Origin: Streptomyces antibioticus
GTDB taxonomy: Bacteria; Actinomycetota; Actinomycetes; Streptomycetales; Streptomycetaceae
DNA length: 64,000 bases
Reading direction: 5' to 3'
Assembly: GCF_002019855.1 (NCBI RefSeq)
Contig: NZ_CM007717.1
Span: 3,412,645-3,476,644, forward strand
This document shows positions 10,443 to 18,775 of the stretch, one piece after another. Made by a program: the position numbers and the translations under genes. A model generated the notes under the pieces. It was not told the DNA's origin. It worked only from the letters and a program-made list of their open reading frames with translations, and did no database searches. Every line of letters begins with the position of its first letter. The first letter of the stretch is position 1.

Positions 10443-11051
10443 CTACGGCATAAGGGTCGTCACGAGGGTCTCCTGGAGCCCTCCGAGCCACAGGTACGCC
10501 ATCACCATCGGCTTGCGCGGATCGTCGTCCGGCAGCCGGTAGAGGACGTCGGTGTCGTCCTCGTCGCCGATGTCCAGCCGGGCGCCGATCGCGAGCCGCA
10601 GGTCGTTGAGCGCGCCGAGCCACTGCCGGGAGTCCTGCGGGGTCAGCTCCAGCACGGCGCCGCCGTCACCGCTCGCGTCCAGGGCGAGGGCGTCCAGCGA
10701 GCGGACCACCGCGAGGGCGTTCTCCCGCTTGCCGGCCCGCAGGTCGTTCTCGGTGTAGCGGCGGAACTCGGCCGAGTGCTCCTTCTGCTCGTCCGCCTCC
10801 TTCGGCCCCGGCGTGCCCTCGGGGTCGGTGTACGCGTCCGGGAAGAGCCGGCGCAGCACCGGGTCGGCGGGGGGCTCGGTCGGACCGTCGGCGAACAGCT
10901 CCGCGAGCGGGTCGTCCGGGGCGTCCTCGGCGGGGCCGGGCCCGATCAGCTCCAGGAGCTGCACGGCCAGCGAGCGGATGATGGAGATCTCGACGTCGTC
11001 GAGCGCGACGGCCGCGCCGCCGCCGGGGAGCGGTTCGAAGTGTCCAGGCAT
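10443..11051 (-). CDS. DUF2017-family protein, partner gene of clpS
   Basis: 202 aa, starting MPGHFEPLPGGGAAVALDDVEISIIRSL. Acidic, with no signal peptide or membrane segment; a Pro/Asp-rich middle (DPEGTPGPKEADEQKE) and a helical C-terminal half (SRQWLGALNDLRLAIGARL, MVMAYLWLGGLQETLV). The family sits directly after clpS in many actinobacteria; here the gap is 11 bp, so the two are one operon. A role in adaptor-linked proteolysis is inference from context. Function unknown. Confidence 0.85.
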   Translation of the reverse strand: MPGHFEPLPGGGAAVALDDVEISIIRSLAVQLLELIGPGPAEDAPDDPLAELFADGPTEPPADPVLRRLFPDAYTDPEGTPGPKEADEQKEHSAEFRRYTENDLRAGKRENALAVVRSLDALALDASGDGGAVLELTPQDSRQWLGALNDLRLAIGARLDIGDEDDTDVLYRLPDDDPRKPMVMAYLWLGGLQETLVTTLMP

Positions 11052-11062
11052 CAGTGAGGAGG

Positions 11063-11380
11063 CTACTTCCGGTCCTGCTGGAGGGTGGCCCACAGTCCGT
11101 AGCCGTGCATGGCCTGGACGTCGCGTTCCATCTCCTCGCGGCTTCCGCTGGAGACGACCGCGCGGCCCTTGTGGTGGACGTCGAGCATGAGCTTGGTGGC
11201 CTTGTCCTTGGAGTAGCCGAAGTACGTCTGGAAGACGTACGTCACGTAGCTCATCAGGTTGACCGGGTCGTTGTGGACGATCGTGACCCAGGGGACGTCC
11301 GGCTCGGGGACGGCGAAGACCTCCTCCGCCGATTCGGTCCGTTCGATCTCCAGGGGCGCGGGTGACGTCACACGGCCCAT
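11063..11380 (-). CDS. clpS: ATP-dependent Clp protease adaptor ClpS
   Basis: 105 aa. The core [20 protein letters not shown] and the [20 protein letters not shown] region carry the ClpS fold; the HNDPVNLM pocket recognises N-degrons and presents them to ClpAP/ClpCP. Start [17 protein letters not shown] at 11378-11380. It is divergent from pncB with ~55 bp between them and co-transcribed with the DUF2017 gene. Confidence 0.95.
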   Translation of the reverse strand: MGRVTSPAPLEIERTESAEEVFAVPEPDVPWVTIVHNDPVNLMSYVTYVFQTYFGYSKDKATKLMLDVHHKGRAVVSSGSREEMERDVQAMHGYGLWATLQQDRK

Positions 11381-11436
11381 GCTGCCACGCCACGGGGAAA
11401 TCGTCACACTGACGAAAATAGGTTACGATGCTTGCC

Positions 11437-12777
11437 ATGAACACAGCGGACCTTGGGCTGCCGGTGGATGTTCCGTCTACGGCGCTCTTCACTGACCAGT
11501 ACGAGCTGACCATGCTGCAGGCCGCGCTGAAGGCCGGCACGGCCGAGCGGCGCAGCGTGTTCGAGGTCTTCACCCGGCGGCTGCCGGAGGGACGGCGCTA
11601 CGGCGTGCTCGCGGGCACCGGGCGGGTCCTGGACGCCGTGGAGAACTTCCGCTTCGACGCGGACGTCCTCGGCTTCCTGCGCGAGCGGGGGATCGTCGAC
11701 GAGGAGACCCTCGACCGGCTCGCCGGATACCGCTTCTCGGGTGACATCTGGGGTTACCCCGAGGGCGAGGTCTACTTCCCCGGCTCCCCCGTCCTGCGGG
11801 TGGAGGGCTCCTTCGCCGAGTGCGTGCTGCTGGAGACCGTGATCCTGTCGATCCTCAACCACGACTCCGCGATCGCGGCCGCCGCCTCCCGGATGTCCTC
11901 GGCCGCCGGCGACCGGCCGCTGATCGAGATGGGCGCCCGCCGCACCCATGAGCTGGCCGCGGTCGCCGCCGCCCGCGCCGCCTACATCGGCGGTTTCACC
12001 ACCACCTCCGACCTGGCGGCCGGCTTCCGCTACGGCATCCCCACCGTGGGCACCAGCGCCCACGCCTTCACCCTGCTGCACGACACCGAGCGGGACGCCT
12101 TCCGGGCCCAGGTGGACTCGCTGGGCGAGGGCACCACCCTGCTGGTGGACACCTACGACGTCGCCGAGGCCGTCCGTACGGCGGTGGAGGTGGCCGGGCC
12201 CGGGCTGGGCGCGGTCCGCATCGACTCCGGGGACCTGCTGCTCGTCGCGCACCGGGTGCGCCAGCAGCTCGACGCGCTGGGCGCGACGGAGACCCGGATC
12301 ATCGTCACCTCCGACCTCGACGAGTACGCCATCGCCTCGCTGGCCGCGGCGCCCGTGGACGCGTACGGCGTCGGCACCCAGCTCGTGACCGGGTCCGGGC
12401 ACCCGACCTGCTCGATGGTCTACAAGCTGGTCGCGCGCGCCGAGTCCGCCGACCCGAAGGCGCCGCTGGTGCCGGTGGCGAAGAAGTCGACCGGCGGGAA
12501 GACCTCCGTCGGCGGCCGCAAGTGGGCCGCGCGGCGGCGGGACGCGGACGGGGTCGCCGAGGCCGAGGTCGTCGGCACCGGTGCGGTGCCCGCCGCGCTC
12601 GCCGACGACCAGCTCCTGGTGGAACTGGTCAAGGGCGGCGAGGTCGTCGCCCGCGAGCCCCTGGACACGGTCCGCGACCGCCACCGGGTCGCTCGCGCGA
12701 ACCTCCCCCTGTCCGCGACCCAACTCTCCCGAGGCGAACCGGTCCTCCCGACCGAGTACGTCCACGTACGGCCATGA
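11437..12777 (+). CDS. pncB: Nicotinate phosphoribosyltransferase
   Basis: 446 aa. It converts nicotinate and PRPP to nicotinate mononucleotide (NAD salvage). FTDQYELTMLQAAL, the FEVFTRRLPEGR strand, GTSAHAFTLLHDTE (with the catalytic-loop His) and IDSGDLL (PRPP site) are family signatures. Two ATGs are possible, 11428 and 11437; a -10-like TACGAT at 11424-11429 would put transcription at or next to the second, so a leaderless mRNA starting at 11437 is preferred. The nicotinamidase gene pncA lies downstream beyond a repeat array and completes the salvage step. Confidence 0.92.
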   Translation: MNTADLGLPVDVPSTALFTDQYELTMLQAALKAGTAERRSVFEVFTRRLPEGRRYGVLAGTGRVLDAVENFRFDADVLGFLRERGIVDEETLDRLAGYRFSGDIWGYPEGEVYFPGSPVLRVEGSFAECVLLETVILSILNHDSAIAAAASRMSSAAGDRPLIEMGARRTHELAAVAAARAAYIGGFTTTSDLAAGFRYGIPTVGTSAHAFTLLHDTERDAFRAQVDSLGEGTTLLVDTYDVAEAVRTAVEVAGPGLGAVRIDSGDLLLVAHRVRQQLDALGATETRIIVTSDLDEYAIASLAAAPVDAYGVGTQLVTGSGHPTCSMVYKLVARAESADPKAPLVPVAKKSTGGKTSVGGRKWAARRRDADGVAEAEVVGTGAVPAALADDQLLVELVKGGEVVAREPLDTVRDRHRVARANLPLSATQLSRGEPVLPTEYVHVRP

Positions 12778-12790
12778 CGTCCGGCCTGAT

Positions 12791-13470
12791 GCGAACGTCC
12801 CGCCGTCCGCCCGGCGGGGCGCGGCGGGCCGGGGACAGACTTCCGTGCGGGGCACACCCGGGCCCGCGCCCGGTACCGCCGACGGGCCCCTCCCGGCAGA
12901 GGGAGAGCGCGCCGAGCATCCCCGGACGGGCCCGCCTGCGAAGGCCGAGCCCGGTGCGAAGGTCCCGCCGTCTGCCCGGCGGGGCGCCGCGGGCCGGGGA
13001 CAGACTTCCGTGCGGGGCGCACCCGGGCCCGCACCCGGTACCGCCGACGGGCCCCTCCCGGCAGAGGGAGAGCGCGCCGAGCATCCCCGGACGGGCCCGC
13101 CTGCGAAGGCCGAGCCCGGTGCGAAGGTCCCGCCGTCTGCCCGGCGGGGCGCCGCGGGCCGGGGACGGGCTCTCGTACAGGGCACACCCCGGCCCGCGCC
13201 CGGAACCGCCGACGAGCCCCGCTGGGCGGCGGCGGGAGAGCGTGCCGGGCGTCCCCGGACAGGCCCGACGGCGTCCGCGACGGGCCCCGGGACGGGCCCG
13301 CCTGCGAAGGCCGAGCCCGGCGCGAACGTCCTGCCGTCCGCCCGGCAGGGCGCCGCGGACCGGGGGCCGGCTCTCGTACGGGGCACACCCGGGCCCGCGC
13401 CCGGAACCGCCCACGGGCCCCTCCCGGCGGCGGGAGAGCGTGCCGGGCGTCCCCGGAAGTGCCCGTCTCT
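12791..13470. repeat. Tandem array of four ~165-bp GC-rich repeats
   Basis: The block beginning GCGAA(C/G)GTCC(C/T)GCCGTC recurs at 12791, 12956, 13121 and 13322. The first two intervals are exactly 165 bp; the third is 201 bp because of an insertion. Copies 2 and 3 are nearly identical for ~50 bp, then diverge. Because 165 is divisible by 3, several frames stay open across the array on both strands, but none has a ribosome-binding site or recognisable fold. It fills the 778-bp gap between pncB and pncA. Confidence 0.85.
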
Positions 13471-13555
13471 CGACACGGCCCTGGACGCCCCCTCCCGTAC
13501 AGGCCGTGGACTCTCTAGGCTTGTTCACTTCAACCATCGTCGAAGGACACCGCCC

Positions 13556-14140
13556 ATGCGCCGCGCCTTGATCGTCGTAGACGTGCAGAACGACTTCTGC
13601 GAGGGGGGCAGCCTCGCGGTGTCCGGCGGCGCCGACGTGGCCGCCGCGATCACCGAGCTGATCGGGCAGGCCCCCGCCGGATACCGGCACGTGGTGGCCA
13701 CCCGGGACCACCACATCGCCCCCGGCGGACACTTCGCCGACAACCCGGACTTCGTCCACTCCTGGCCCGCGCACTGCGTCGCCGGCACCGAGGGCGTCGG
13801 CTTCCACCCGAACTTCGCGCCCGCGGTCGCCTCCGGCGCCGTCGACGCCGTCTTCGACAAGGGCGCCTACTCGGCCGCGTACAGCGGTTTCGAGGGCACC
13901 GACGAGAACGGCGTGGCGCTGGGCGACTGGCTGCGGGAGCGGGGGATCGACGAGGTGGACGTGGTCGGCATCGCCACCGACCACTGTGTGCGCGCCACCG
14001 CCCTGGACGCGGCCCGCGAGGGCTTCCGCACCCAGGTCCTGCTCGACCTCACGGCCGGGGTGGCCGAGGAGACCACCGAGCGGGCCCTGGAGGAGCTGCG
14101 CGAGGCGGGTGTCGCCCTGTCGGGCAAGCCGGTGGTCTGA
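13556..14140 (+). CDS. pncA: Nicotinamidase (isochorismatase fold)
   Basis: 194-aa cysteine hydrolase that deamidates nicotinamide to nicotinate, the substrate of PncB. The triad is visible: Asp9 (VVDVQND), Lys102 (FDKGAYSAAYSGF) and Cys144 (GIATDHCVRAT). The metal site RDHHIAPGGHF and the pair FVHSWPAHCVAGT match nicotinamidases rather than generic isochorismatases. ATG 13556 with GAAGGA at 13542-13547. Confidence 0.93.
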   Translation: MRRALIVVDVQNDFCEGGSLAVSGGADVAAAITELIGQAPAGYRHVVATRDHHIAPGGHFADNPDFVHSWPAHCVAGTEGVGFHPNFAPAVASGAVDAVFDKGAYSAAYSGFEGTDENGVALGDWLRERGIDEVDVVGIATDHCVRATALDAAREGFRTQVLLDLTAGVAEETTERALEELREAGVALSGKPVV

Positions 14141-14162
14141 CCGCCGGCCCACGGCCGTGGGC

Positions 14163-14495
14163 CTACGCCGCCGCCGGGCGCAGGAGGGCGCGGATCGGGC
14201 GCCACAGCTCCGGGGCCGTGGGGGCGACCCGGAGGTCGGGGGCCGTGCGCCATATCAGGCCGTCCGGATGGTGCAGGACGGCGGTGATCTCGTCCGGGGT
14301 CGGCGGGGCCGCGTTGCCGCGGAGGTAGACGGCGCGCAGGCCGAGGTTGCGGAGCCTGGTCAGGGCCCGTGCCCGGTTGTGCGCGTGCACCAGCACCCGG
14401 ACCCCGTGGGCGGGGTCGGCGGCGGTCGGGCGGGGCAGGTTCAGGGCCACCACCACCCGTCCGTCCGGCAGCTTGCAGAAGCCTCCTGTGGCCAT
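14163..14495 (-). CDS. Hypothetical protein, 110 aa
   Basis: Starts MATGGFCKLPDGRVVVALNLPRP and contains a basic segment HNRARALTRLRNLGLRAVYLRGN and a C-terminal APELWRPIRALLRPAAA. No signal peptide, membrane segment or known motif. It converges on pncA with a 22-bp gap. The compositional pattern and conserved-looking strands suggest a real protein, but I do not recognise the family. Confidence 0.6.
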   Translation of the reverse strand: MATGGFCKLPDGRVVVALNLPRPTAADPAHGVRVLVHAHNRARALTRLRNLGLRAVYLRGNAAPPTPDEITAVLHHPDGLIWRTAPDLRVAPTAPELWRPIRALLRPAAA

Positions 14496-14582
14496 GCGGT
14501 CACACCCCCGTGTTCGTCGGTGCCGGGGCCGGTGCCCAGGCCGATGTCAATAAGAGAGCCACAGGACGCACCTAAACACGAC

Positions 14583-14612
14583 CGGCGGCAACCCGCCAAG
14601 GGGTTGCCGCCG
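14583..14612 (-). terminator. Hairpin terminator of the M6 protease gene
   Basis: 12-bp perfect stem CGGCGGCAACCC/GGGTTGCCGCCG with a 6-nt loop, ~30 bp beyond the protease stop codon. Confidence 0.8.
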
Positions 14613-14640
14613 ATACGCTTCTGACCTGCGAAGTTACGGA

Positions 14641-16992
14641 CTACTTCTTCGAAGGACCGACCTTCACCGTGATCGTCGAGCCGTCACGCGGCTCCTTGAC
14701 GATCTTGATCGAGGTGTTGGTGTCAGTGACCCTGACACCCGCGAGCGGGGTCGCCGGGTCGTAGTAGCTCGACTTGCCGTCGTCGAAGACCGAGACACCC
14801 GGACGGGACTTGATCTTCACCGCGACGTCCGCCCGGTGCAGCGTGATCGCGTCCGTGCGGTAGGTGCTGAACGGCGAGTCGAAGCTCTGGATCCGGGCGT
14901 TCATCACCGTGCCGTCGGCCCACTTCAGCGGCGTCGGGTGCGAGTCCACCGGGAGGATCAGACCCTCACCCGGGTGCTGGCTGGTGTTGTCGTCCGCCTG
15001 GGAGGTGTCCCACTTCCAGATCAGCAGACCGTTCTGGTACGGGTAGTGCTCCACCCAGTCCGGACGGGTCGTCGAGAAGCCGAAGTTGTACGGGCCGACC
15101 TTGAGGGTCTTGTCGTACGACACGTACTGGCGGTTCTCGGCGATGTAGTACTGCGCGTAGTCGTCCGTGATGGACGCGCCGATGCGCGAGAAGCCCTTCG
15201 CCGTCCACGCGGCGTCAGCGGCCTCCGCGTTGTCGGAGAACAGCGTGGCGCCGTCCGCCGTCACGGTGATCTGGTCGGCCGCGAAGCCCTTCTGGGCCAC
15301 GCCGCCGTCGGTGGCGTAACGGAAGCGCAGGCTGATCTGCTGGCCGGCGTAGGCGTCCAGCGGGAACGTCAGCTTCTGGTAGGCGTCCACCGTGCCGGTG
15401 AGGGCCGGCTTGCCGCTGCCGTCGCGCGGGATCGCGGTGCCGTCGGCGAGCGTGCCGTCGATCGGCGTGTAGCTGGCGCCGCCGTCCGTGGAGACCTCGG
15501 TGTAGAGGTAGTCGTAGTCGGTCTCGATGTCCCACCAGCCGTCCAGGGACAGGGACGCCGACGACTTGCCGGTCAGATCGACCGAGCGGGTCAGGGTGTT
15601 GCGCAGATCGTCACCGCTGCCGCTCCACCACTGCGTGGCACCCTGCGCCGGGGTGACCACCTCGGTGGTGACCTCCTTCTCCGGCAGCTCGACCACGAGG
15701 GCCTGGGCGTTCTTGGTGTTGTACTCCGCGACACCCAGCTTGTGGGTGGACTTGCGGCCCGCGCGGGCGACGTCGTAGTCCAGCCAGCCGAGCTGGAGCT
15801 TGTCCCAGGCGTTCATGTCGCCGGGCAGGTCGCCGATGGACTGCTTGCCGGTGCCCAGCCAGGAACCGGAGGACATCAGGGTCCAGAAGCCGGTGGAGTT
15901 CTCGCCGCCGCCGGAGGTGTCGTACTCGTCCGGCAGACCGAGGTCGTGGCCGTACTCGTGGGCGTAGACGCCGAGTCCGCCGTTCTCCGGCTGGATGGTG
16001 TAGTCGCCGACCCAGATGCCGGAGTTCCCGATCTGGGTGCCGCCGAGCTTGTTGGTGTCCGGGCCGGTGGCACCGGCGTCGGTGCCGAAGGCGTACCAGC
16101 GGTGCGCCCAGATGGCGTCCTCGCCCTGTGCGCCGCCGCCCGCGGACTCGTCCTCACCGGCGTGCACGATCTGGAAGTGGTCGATGTAGCCGTCGGGCTC
16201 GTTGAAGTCGCCGTCGCCGTCGAAGTCGTAGCGGTCCCACTGGTCGAACTCGGCCAGTTCCGCCTTGATCTCGGCGGGCGTGGCGCCCGCGGCCTCGCGC
16301 TCGGCGACCCAGGCGGTCACGCCGTCCTGGACCGCGTACCAGGCGCCGGTCGGGGCGTCGTTGGAGCCGTAACGGGCCTCGTTGTAGGGGACCTTGACCC
16401 AGTCGGTCACTTCGCCCTCGACCGAGTAGCGGCCCGAGGACTGCTTCTCGTAGTACTTCTTCAGCGACTCGGTCTTCTTGCCGGTGCCGAAGTAGAGGTC
16501 CTGGAAGTGCTTCTGGTCGTAGTCCGCCTGCCAGGCCGTGGAGTTGTCCTTCTTGCGGTCCGGCTTGGCTATCTGGTTGTGCAGCGGGCCGGGCGTGCCG
16601 CCGTAGCGGGGGTCGACCTGGTCGCCGAACTCGACGAGGATCGTGAAGATCTTGTCGGTCTTCTCCCGGCCCAGCTCGACGTACTTGCTGTCGCCCTTGC
16701 GGCTCTTGAGCTGGACGACCTTGGAGCCGTCCCGGTTCTTCACCGACGCGTTGCCGGATATCACCTGGCGGAGGGCCTCTTCGCGCTGGGCCTCCTGCCT
16801 CTTGCTGAGCGGGCCGTCGAAGTCGTGCTCCTTGGCCTTGGCCGGCTGCGGGTCGTGCCGGTCCACCGCTGCCGGCTGGCGCGAGCCGTTCTCTTCGGCC
16901 TGCGCCACGGCGAACGTGGAGAACGTCGCCGAGGCCGCCGCGAGGGCTACGACCGTCGCGGCGGTTCTGAACGTCCAGGTTCTCTGGGTCAC
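14641..16992 (-). CDS. Secreted M6-family metalloprotease (immune inhibitor A-like)
   Basis: 783 aa. A signal peptide (Arg/Thr n-region, hydrophobic 12-30, AVAQA cleavage region) precedes a propeptide-like charged segment. The catalytic domain starts near residue 115 (FTILVEFGDQ) and holds the zinc motif HEYGHDLGLPDEYD at 345-358, followed by FWTLMSSGSWLG. The Asp/Gly-rich stretch DFDGDGDFNEPDGY resembles a calcium loop. A jelly-roll-like region (residues ~470-600) and a C-terminal beta domain follow, as in InhA proteases. Likely degrades proteins outside the mycelium. Its promoter region carries strong inverted repeats at 17073-17098. Confidence 0.9.
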   Translation of the reverse strand: MTQRTWTFRTAATVVALAAASATFSTFAVAQAEENGSRQPAAVDRHDPQPAKAKEHDFDGPLSKRQEAQREEALRQVISGNASVKNRDGSKVVQLKSRKGDSKYVELGREKTDKIFTILVEFGDQVDPRYGGTPGPLHNQIAKPDRKKDNSTAWQADYDQKHFQDLYFGTGKKTESLKKYYEKQSSGRYSVEGEVTDWVKVPYNEARYGSNDAPTGAWYAVQDGVTAWVAEREAAGATPAEIKAELAEFDQWDRYDFDGDGDFNEPDGYIDHFQIVHAGEDESAGGGAQGEDAIWAHRWYAFGTDAGATGPDTNKLGGTQIGNSGIWVGDYTIQPENGGLGVYAHEYGHDLGLPDEYDTSGGGENSTGFWTLMSSGSWLGTGKQSIGDLPGDMNAWDKLQLGWLDYDVARAGRKSTHKLGVAEYNTKNAQALVVELPEKEVTTEVVTPAQGATQWWSGSGDDLRNTLTRSVDLTGKSSASLSLDGWWDIETDYDYLYTEVSTDGGASYTPIDGTLADGTAIPRDGSGKPALTGTVDAYQKLTFPLDAYAGQQISLRFRYATDGGVAQKGFAADQITVTADGATLFSDNAEAADAAWTAKGFSRIGASITDDYAQYYIAENRQYVSYDKTLKVGPYNFGFSTTRPDWVEHYPYQNGLLIWKWDTSQADDNTSQHPGEGLILPVDSHPTPLKWADGTVMNARIQSFDSPFSTYRTDAITLHRADVAVKIKSRPGVSVFDDGKSSYYDPATPLAGVRVTDTNTSIKIVKEPRDGSTITVKVGPSKK

Positions 16993-17345
16993 TTGAAGCC
17001 TCCCCCACGCGCTCGGTCCGCGCGGAATGGAGGGATCCCTGTCAAGGATGGTCCGCGCGCTGTTATACGCGTGTAGTCAAGTGACGCCATTTGACTACTG
17101 GTTGGAAAGAAAAAACAGACCTTGACTTGGACAGGTCAACTGCATTATTGAGAGCCGCTGTTCGGATTGCGGACGTGTGACGGTTCCGTGAAGGGCGCGC
17201 GGATCGGTCCGGTTGGTGGACTCCATGACTCCGTGCGCCCCCTGTGCACCGGCACCGTGTGTTAGGTCACGCTTACCGTTCGTTCCGCTCGGGCATGCAC
17301 GCCAATAGAGTCGAGATCTCCCCCGTATCCGAGGACACGATTGCC
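16993..17345. other. 353-bp divergent promoter region
   Basis: No gene seen. It contains a -10-like TATAAC (minus strand, ~17060-17065), the inverted repeats described separately, and the upstream region of the small membrane-protein gene. Confidence 0.5.
17073..17098. promoter_or_regulatory. Inverted-repeat operator candidate upstream of the M6 protease
   Basis: GTAGTCAA (17073-17080) and TTGACTAC (17091-17098) form perfect 8-bp arms around a 10-bp spacer. A second dyad, TTGAC-N8-GTCAA, lies ~25 bp further upstream. Both share a TTGAC half-site and flank the expected protease promoter, as expected for a dimeric regulator. Confidence 0.5.
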
Positions 17346-17618
17346 ATGCCTCGTCCGACTGTCGCACAGCTCACGTACGGTTCCTGCACCGTCATCTTCT
17401 CGACGCTGGCCATGCTGCTGCTGTCGCAGACGAGTTCCGGCCCCGGGGTCGCGGTCATCGCCATCGCCGCACTCGGACTCGGCCTGCTCGTCGCGATGAC
17501 GGTGCCGGTACCGCGGCCGTCGCCGGCGTCGGCGTCAGCGCCACCGGTCCGGCAGCAGGCGCAGCCCGAGCCGGTGCCGGTGCCCGTCGCCTCCGTCCGG
17601 GAGCCGACGGCTTCCTGA
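17346..17618 (+). CDS. Small two-helix membrane protein
   Basis: 90 aa, start MPRPTVAQLTYGSCTVIFST. Two hydrophobic helices (~12-30 and ~35-54) are followed by a Pro/Ala/Val-rich tail (PVPRPSPASASAPPVRQQAQ). No catalytic motif; function unknown. It converges on the first RDD gene across a hairpin. Confidence 0.6.
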   Translation: MPRPTVAQLTYGSCTVIFSTLAMLLLSQTSSGPGVAVIAIAALGLGLLVAMTVPVPRPSPASASAPPVRQQAQPEPVPVPVASVREPTAS

Positions 17619-17626
17619 CACCTGTC

Positions 17627-17655
17627 GGGGGCTCGTGCCGCAGCGCACGGGCCCC
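17627..17655. terminator. Hairpin between convergent genes
   Basis: GGGGGCTCGTGC (17627-17638) pairs with GCACGGGCCCC (17645-17655), leaving a 6-nt loop. It probably ends both the small membrane-protein gene and the first RDD gene. Confidence 0.65.
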
Positions 17656-17663
17656 TTCCGGCG

Positions 17664-18326
17664 TCAACCGACCCCCACGACGACGGTCTTGGCGGCCTTG
17701 TCGTGCAGCCCCTGCTTGTAGGGCTTGTCGAAGAAGCTCCAGCCGCCGGCGATCGCCGTCCACACACAGGCGCAGCAGAAGGCGAACGGCACCCAGAGCA
17801 CGAGGGCGCGGATCAGCGAGGTCTGCACGGAGGGCGTCGAGCCGTTGTCGAGGTTGGCCACGCGCATGCCGAACCACTTCTTGCCGAGCGTCTGTCCGTG
17901 CCGGGCCGTCAGGATCGTGTCGTACGCGACATAGAGGATCGCGGTGATCAGCTCCCGCCCGAAGGTCTTGCCGAACTCCAGCTCGTCGGCGTCGACGGTG
18001 TACTGATCCACCCGGAAGGCCCAGGCGAGCAGCGCGACGACGATGTACACGAGGATCATGTCGACGATCCGCGCCAACGTGCGCTTCCCGCTGTCGGCGA
18101 GCGGCGGCATCCCGGCCAACGGATCGGACGGATACCCCCCGTAGGGGTCACCGCCGTAGGCCCCGGGCCCACCCCCGCCGGAGTACGGCGGAGGCGGCTC
18201 CCCGTCGTACGGCCTGTCATAGGGCGAGCCCCCCTGCGAGGGCGGCGGCTGCTGCGGGGGCGGCTGCTTCCGGAACGGGTCGTCCTCCGGCGGCCCACCG
18301 GACCCGGAGGGCGGTTCGCTGGTCAT
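17664..18326 (-). CDS. RDD-family membrane protein
   Basis: 220 aa. Residues 1-75 are a disordered Pro/Gly/Tyr-rich tail (QPPPQQPPPSQGG, GAYGGDPYGGYPSDP); then an RDD domain: KRTLARIVDMILVYIVVALL carries the Arg-Asp of the name, followed by GQTLGKKWFGMRV and two further membrane segments (LVLWVPFAFCCACVW). RDD proteins are small integral membrane proteins of mostly unknown function. ATG at 18324-18326. A second RDD gene lies upstream on the same strand. Confidence 0.85.
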   Translation of the reverse strand: MTSEPPSGSGGPPEDDPFRKQPPPQQPPPSQGGSPYDRPYDGEPPPPYSGGGGPGAYGGDPYGGYPSDPLAGMPPLADSGKRTLARIVDMILVYIVVALLAWAFRVDQYTVDADELEFGKTFGRELITAILYVAYDTILTARHGQTLGKKWFGMRVANLDNGSTPSVQTSLIRALVLWVPFAFCCACVWTAIAGGWSFFDKPYKQGLHDKAAKTVVVGVG

Positions 18327-18775
18327 GCCCCGAGTCGACCCCGATCCCCACCCGCCCGCATCCGGCGAGGGTCCGTACGGAGTACGGGGTCCCTCCGGGG
18401 GGGGCGACAGGTGCGGGCGTCTCCCGAGGGCCGTACCACCGACAACCCTCGGCACGGCCACGGGTCGCCCCCGAGGGGCGGGAGTTGGAGTCCTCCGGGA
18501 AGGACGGGGACACGGCCCCGGTGACTCGGGCGGGGACGGCCACGGGCGCCCCTCCGGGGGCGAGGGCGCGGACAGGCGTCGGGACGGGCCGGCCAGCTCG
18601 GTACGGGTACGGTCGCCCCCAAGGGCGAGCGTCAGCCCCCTCCGGGTGCCCCGGGACCGGCATGGGGCGAACGCCCCCGGGACCGTGCGCGAGACGGGCG
18701 CTTCAGTGCCCCAGGGGGAACCATGCGGGCCCCCTGGAAACCGCGCGGGCGTGCACCCCCAGGGGCCGTCTCAGG
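18327..18775. other. 449-bp GC-rich gap between two RDD genes
   Basis: No supported gene. Several loosely similar C-run/G-run stretches (for example CGCCCCTCCGGGGGCG, GTCGCCCCCGAGGGGCGGG) give many possible hairpins. The only clear structure is the inverted repeat at 18711-18737. Open frames here lack ribosome sites and start from the middle of neighbouring genes. Confidence 0.5.
18711..18737 (-). terminator. Hairpin after the second RDD gene
   Basis: CCAGGGGG (18711-18718) and CCCCCTGG (18730-18737) form a perfect 8-bp stem ~40 bp beyond the stop codon of the minus-strand gene ending at 18776. Confidence 0.55.

Noticed and set aside
12522..14152. Very long open frames on both strands through the 165-bp repeat array, some in frame with pncA
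   Set aside because: The repeat period is a multiple of 3 and the DNA is nearly stop-free G/C; no ribosome site, domain or codon bias supports them, and pncA has its own GAAGGA and ATG.
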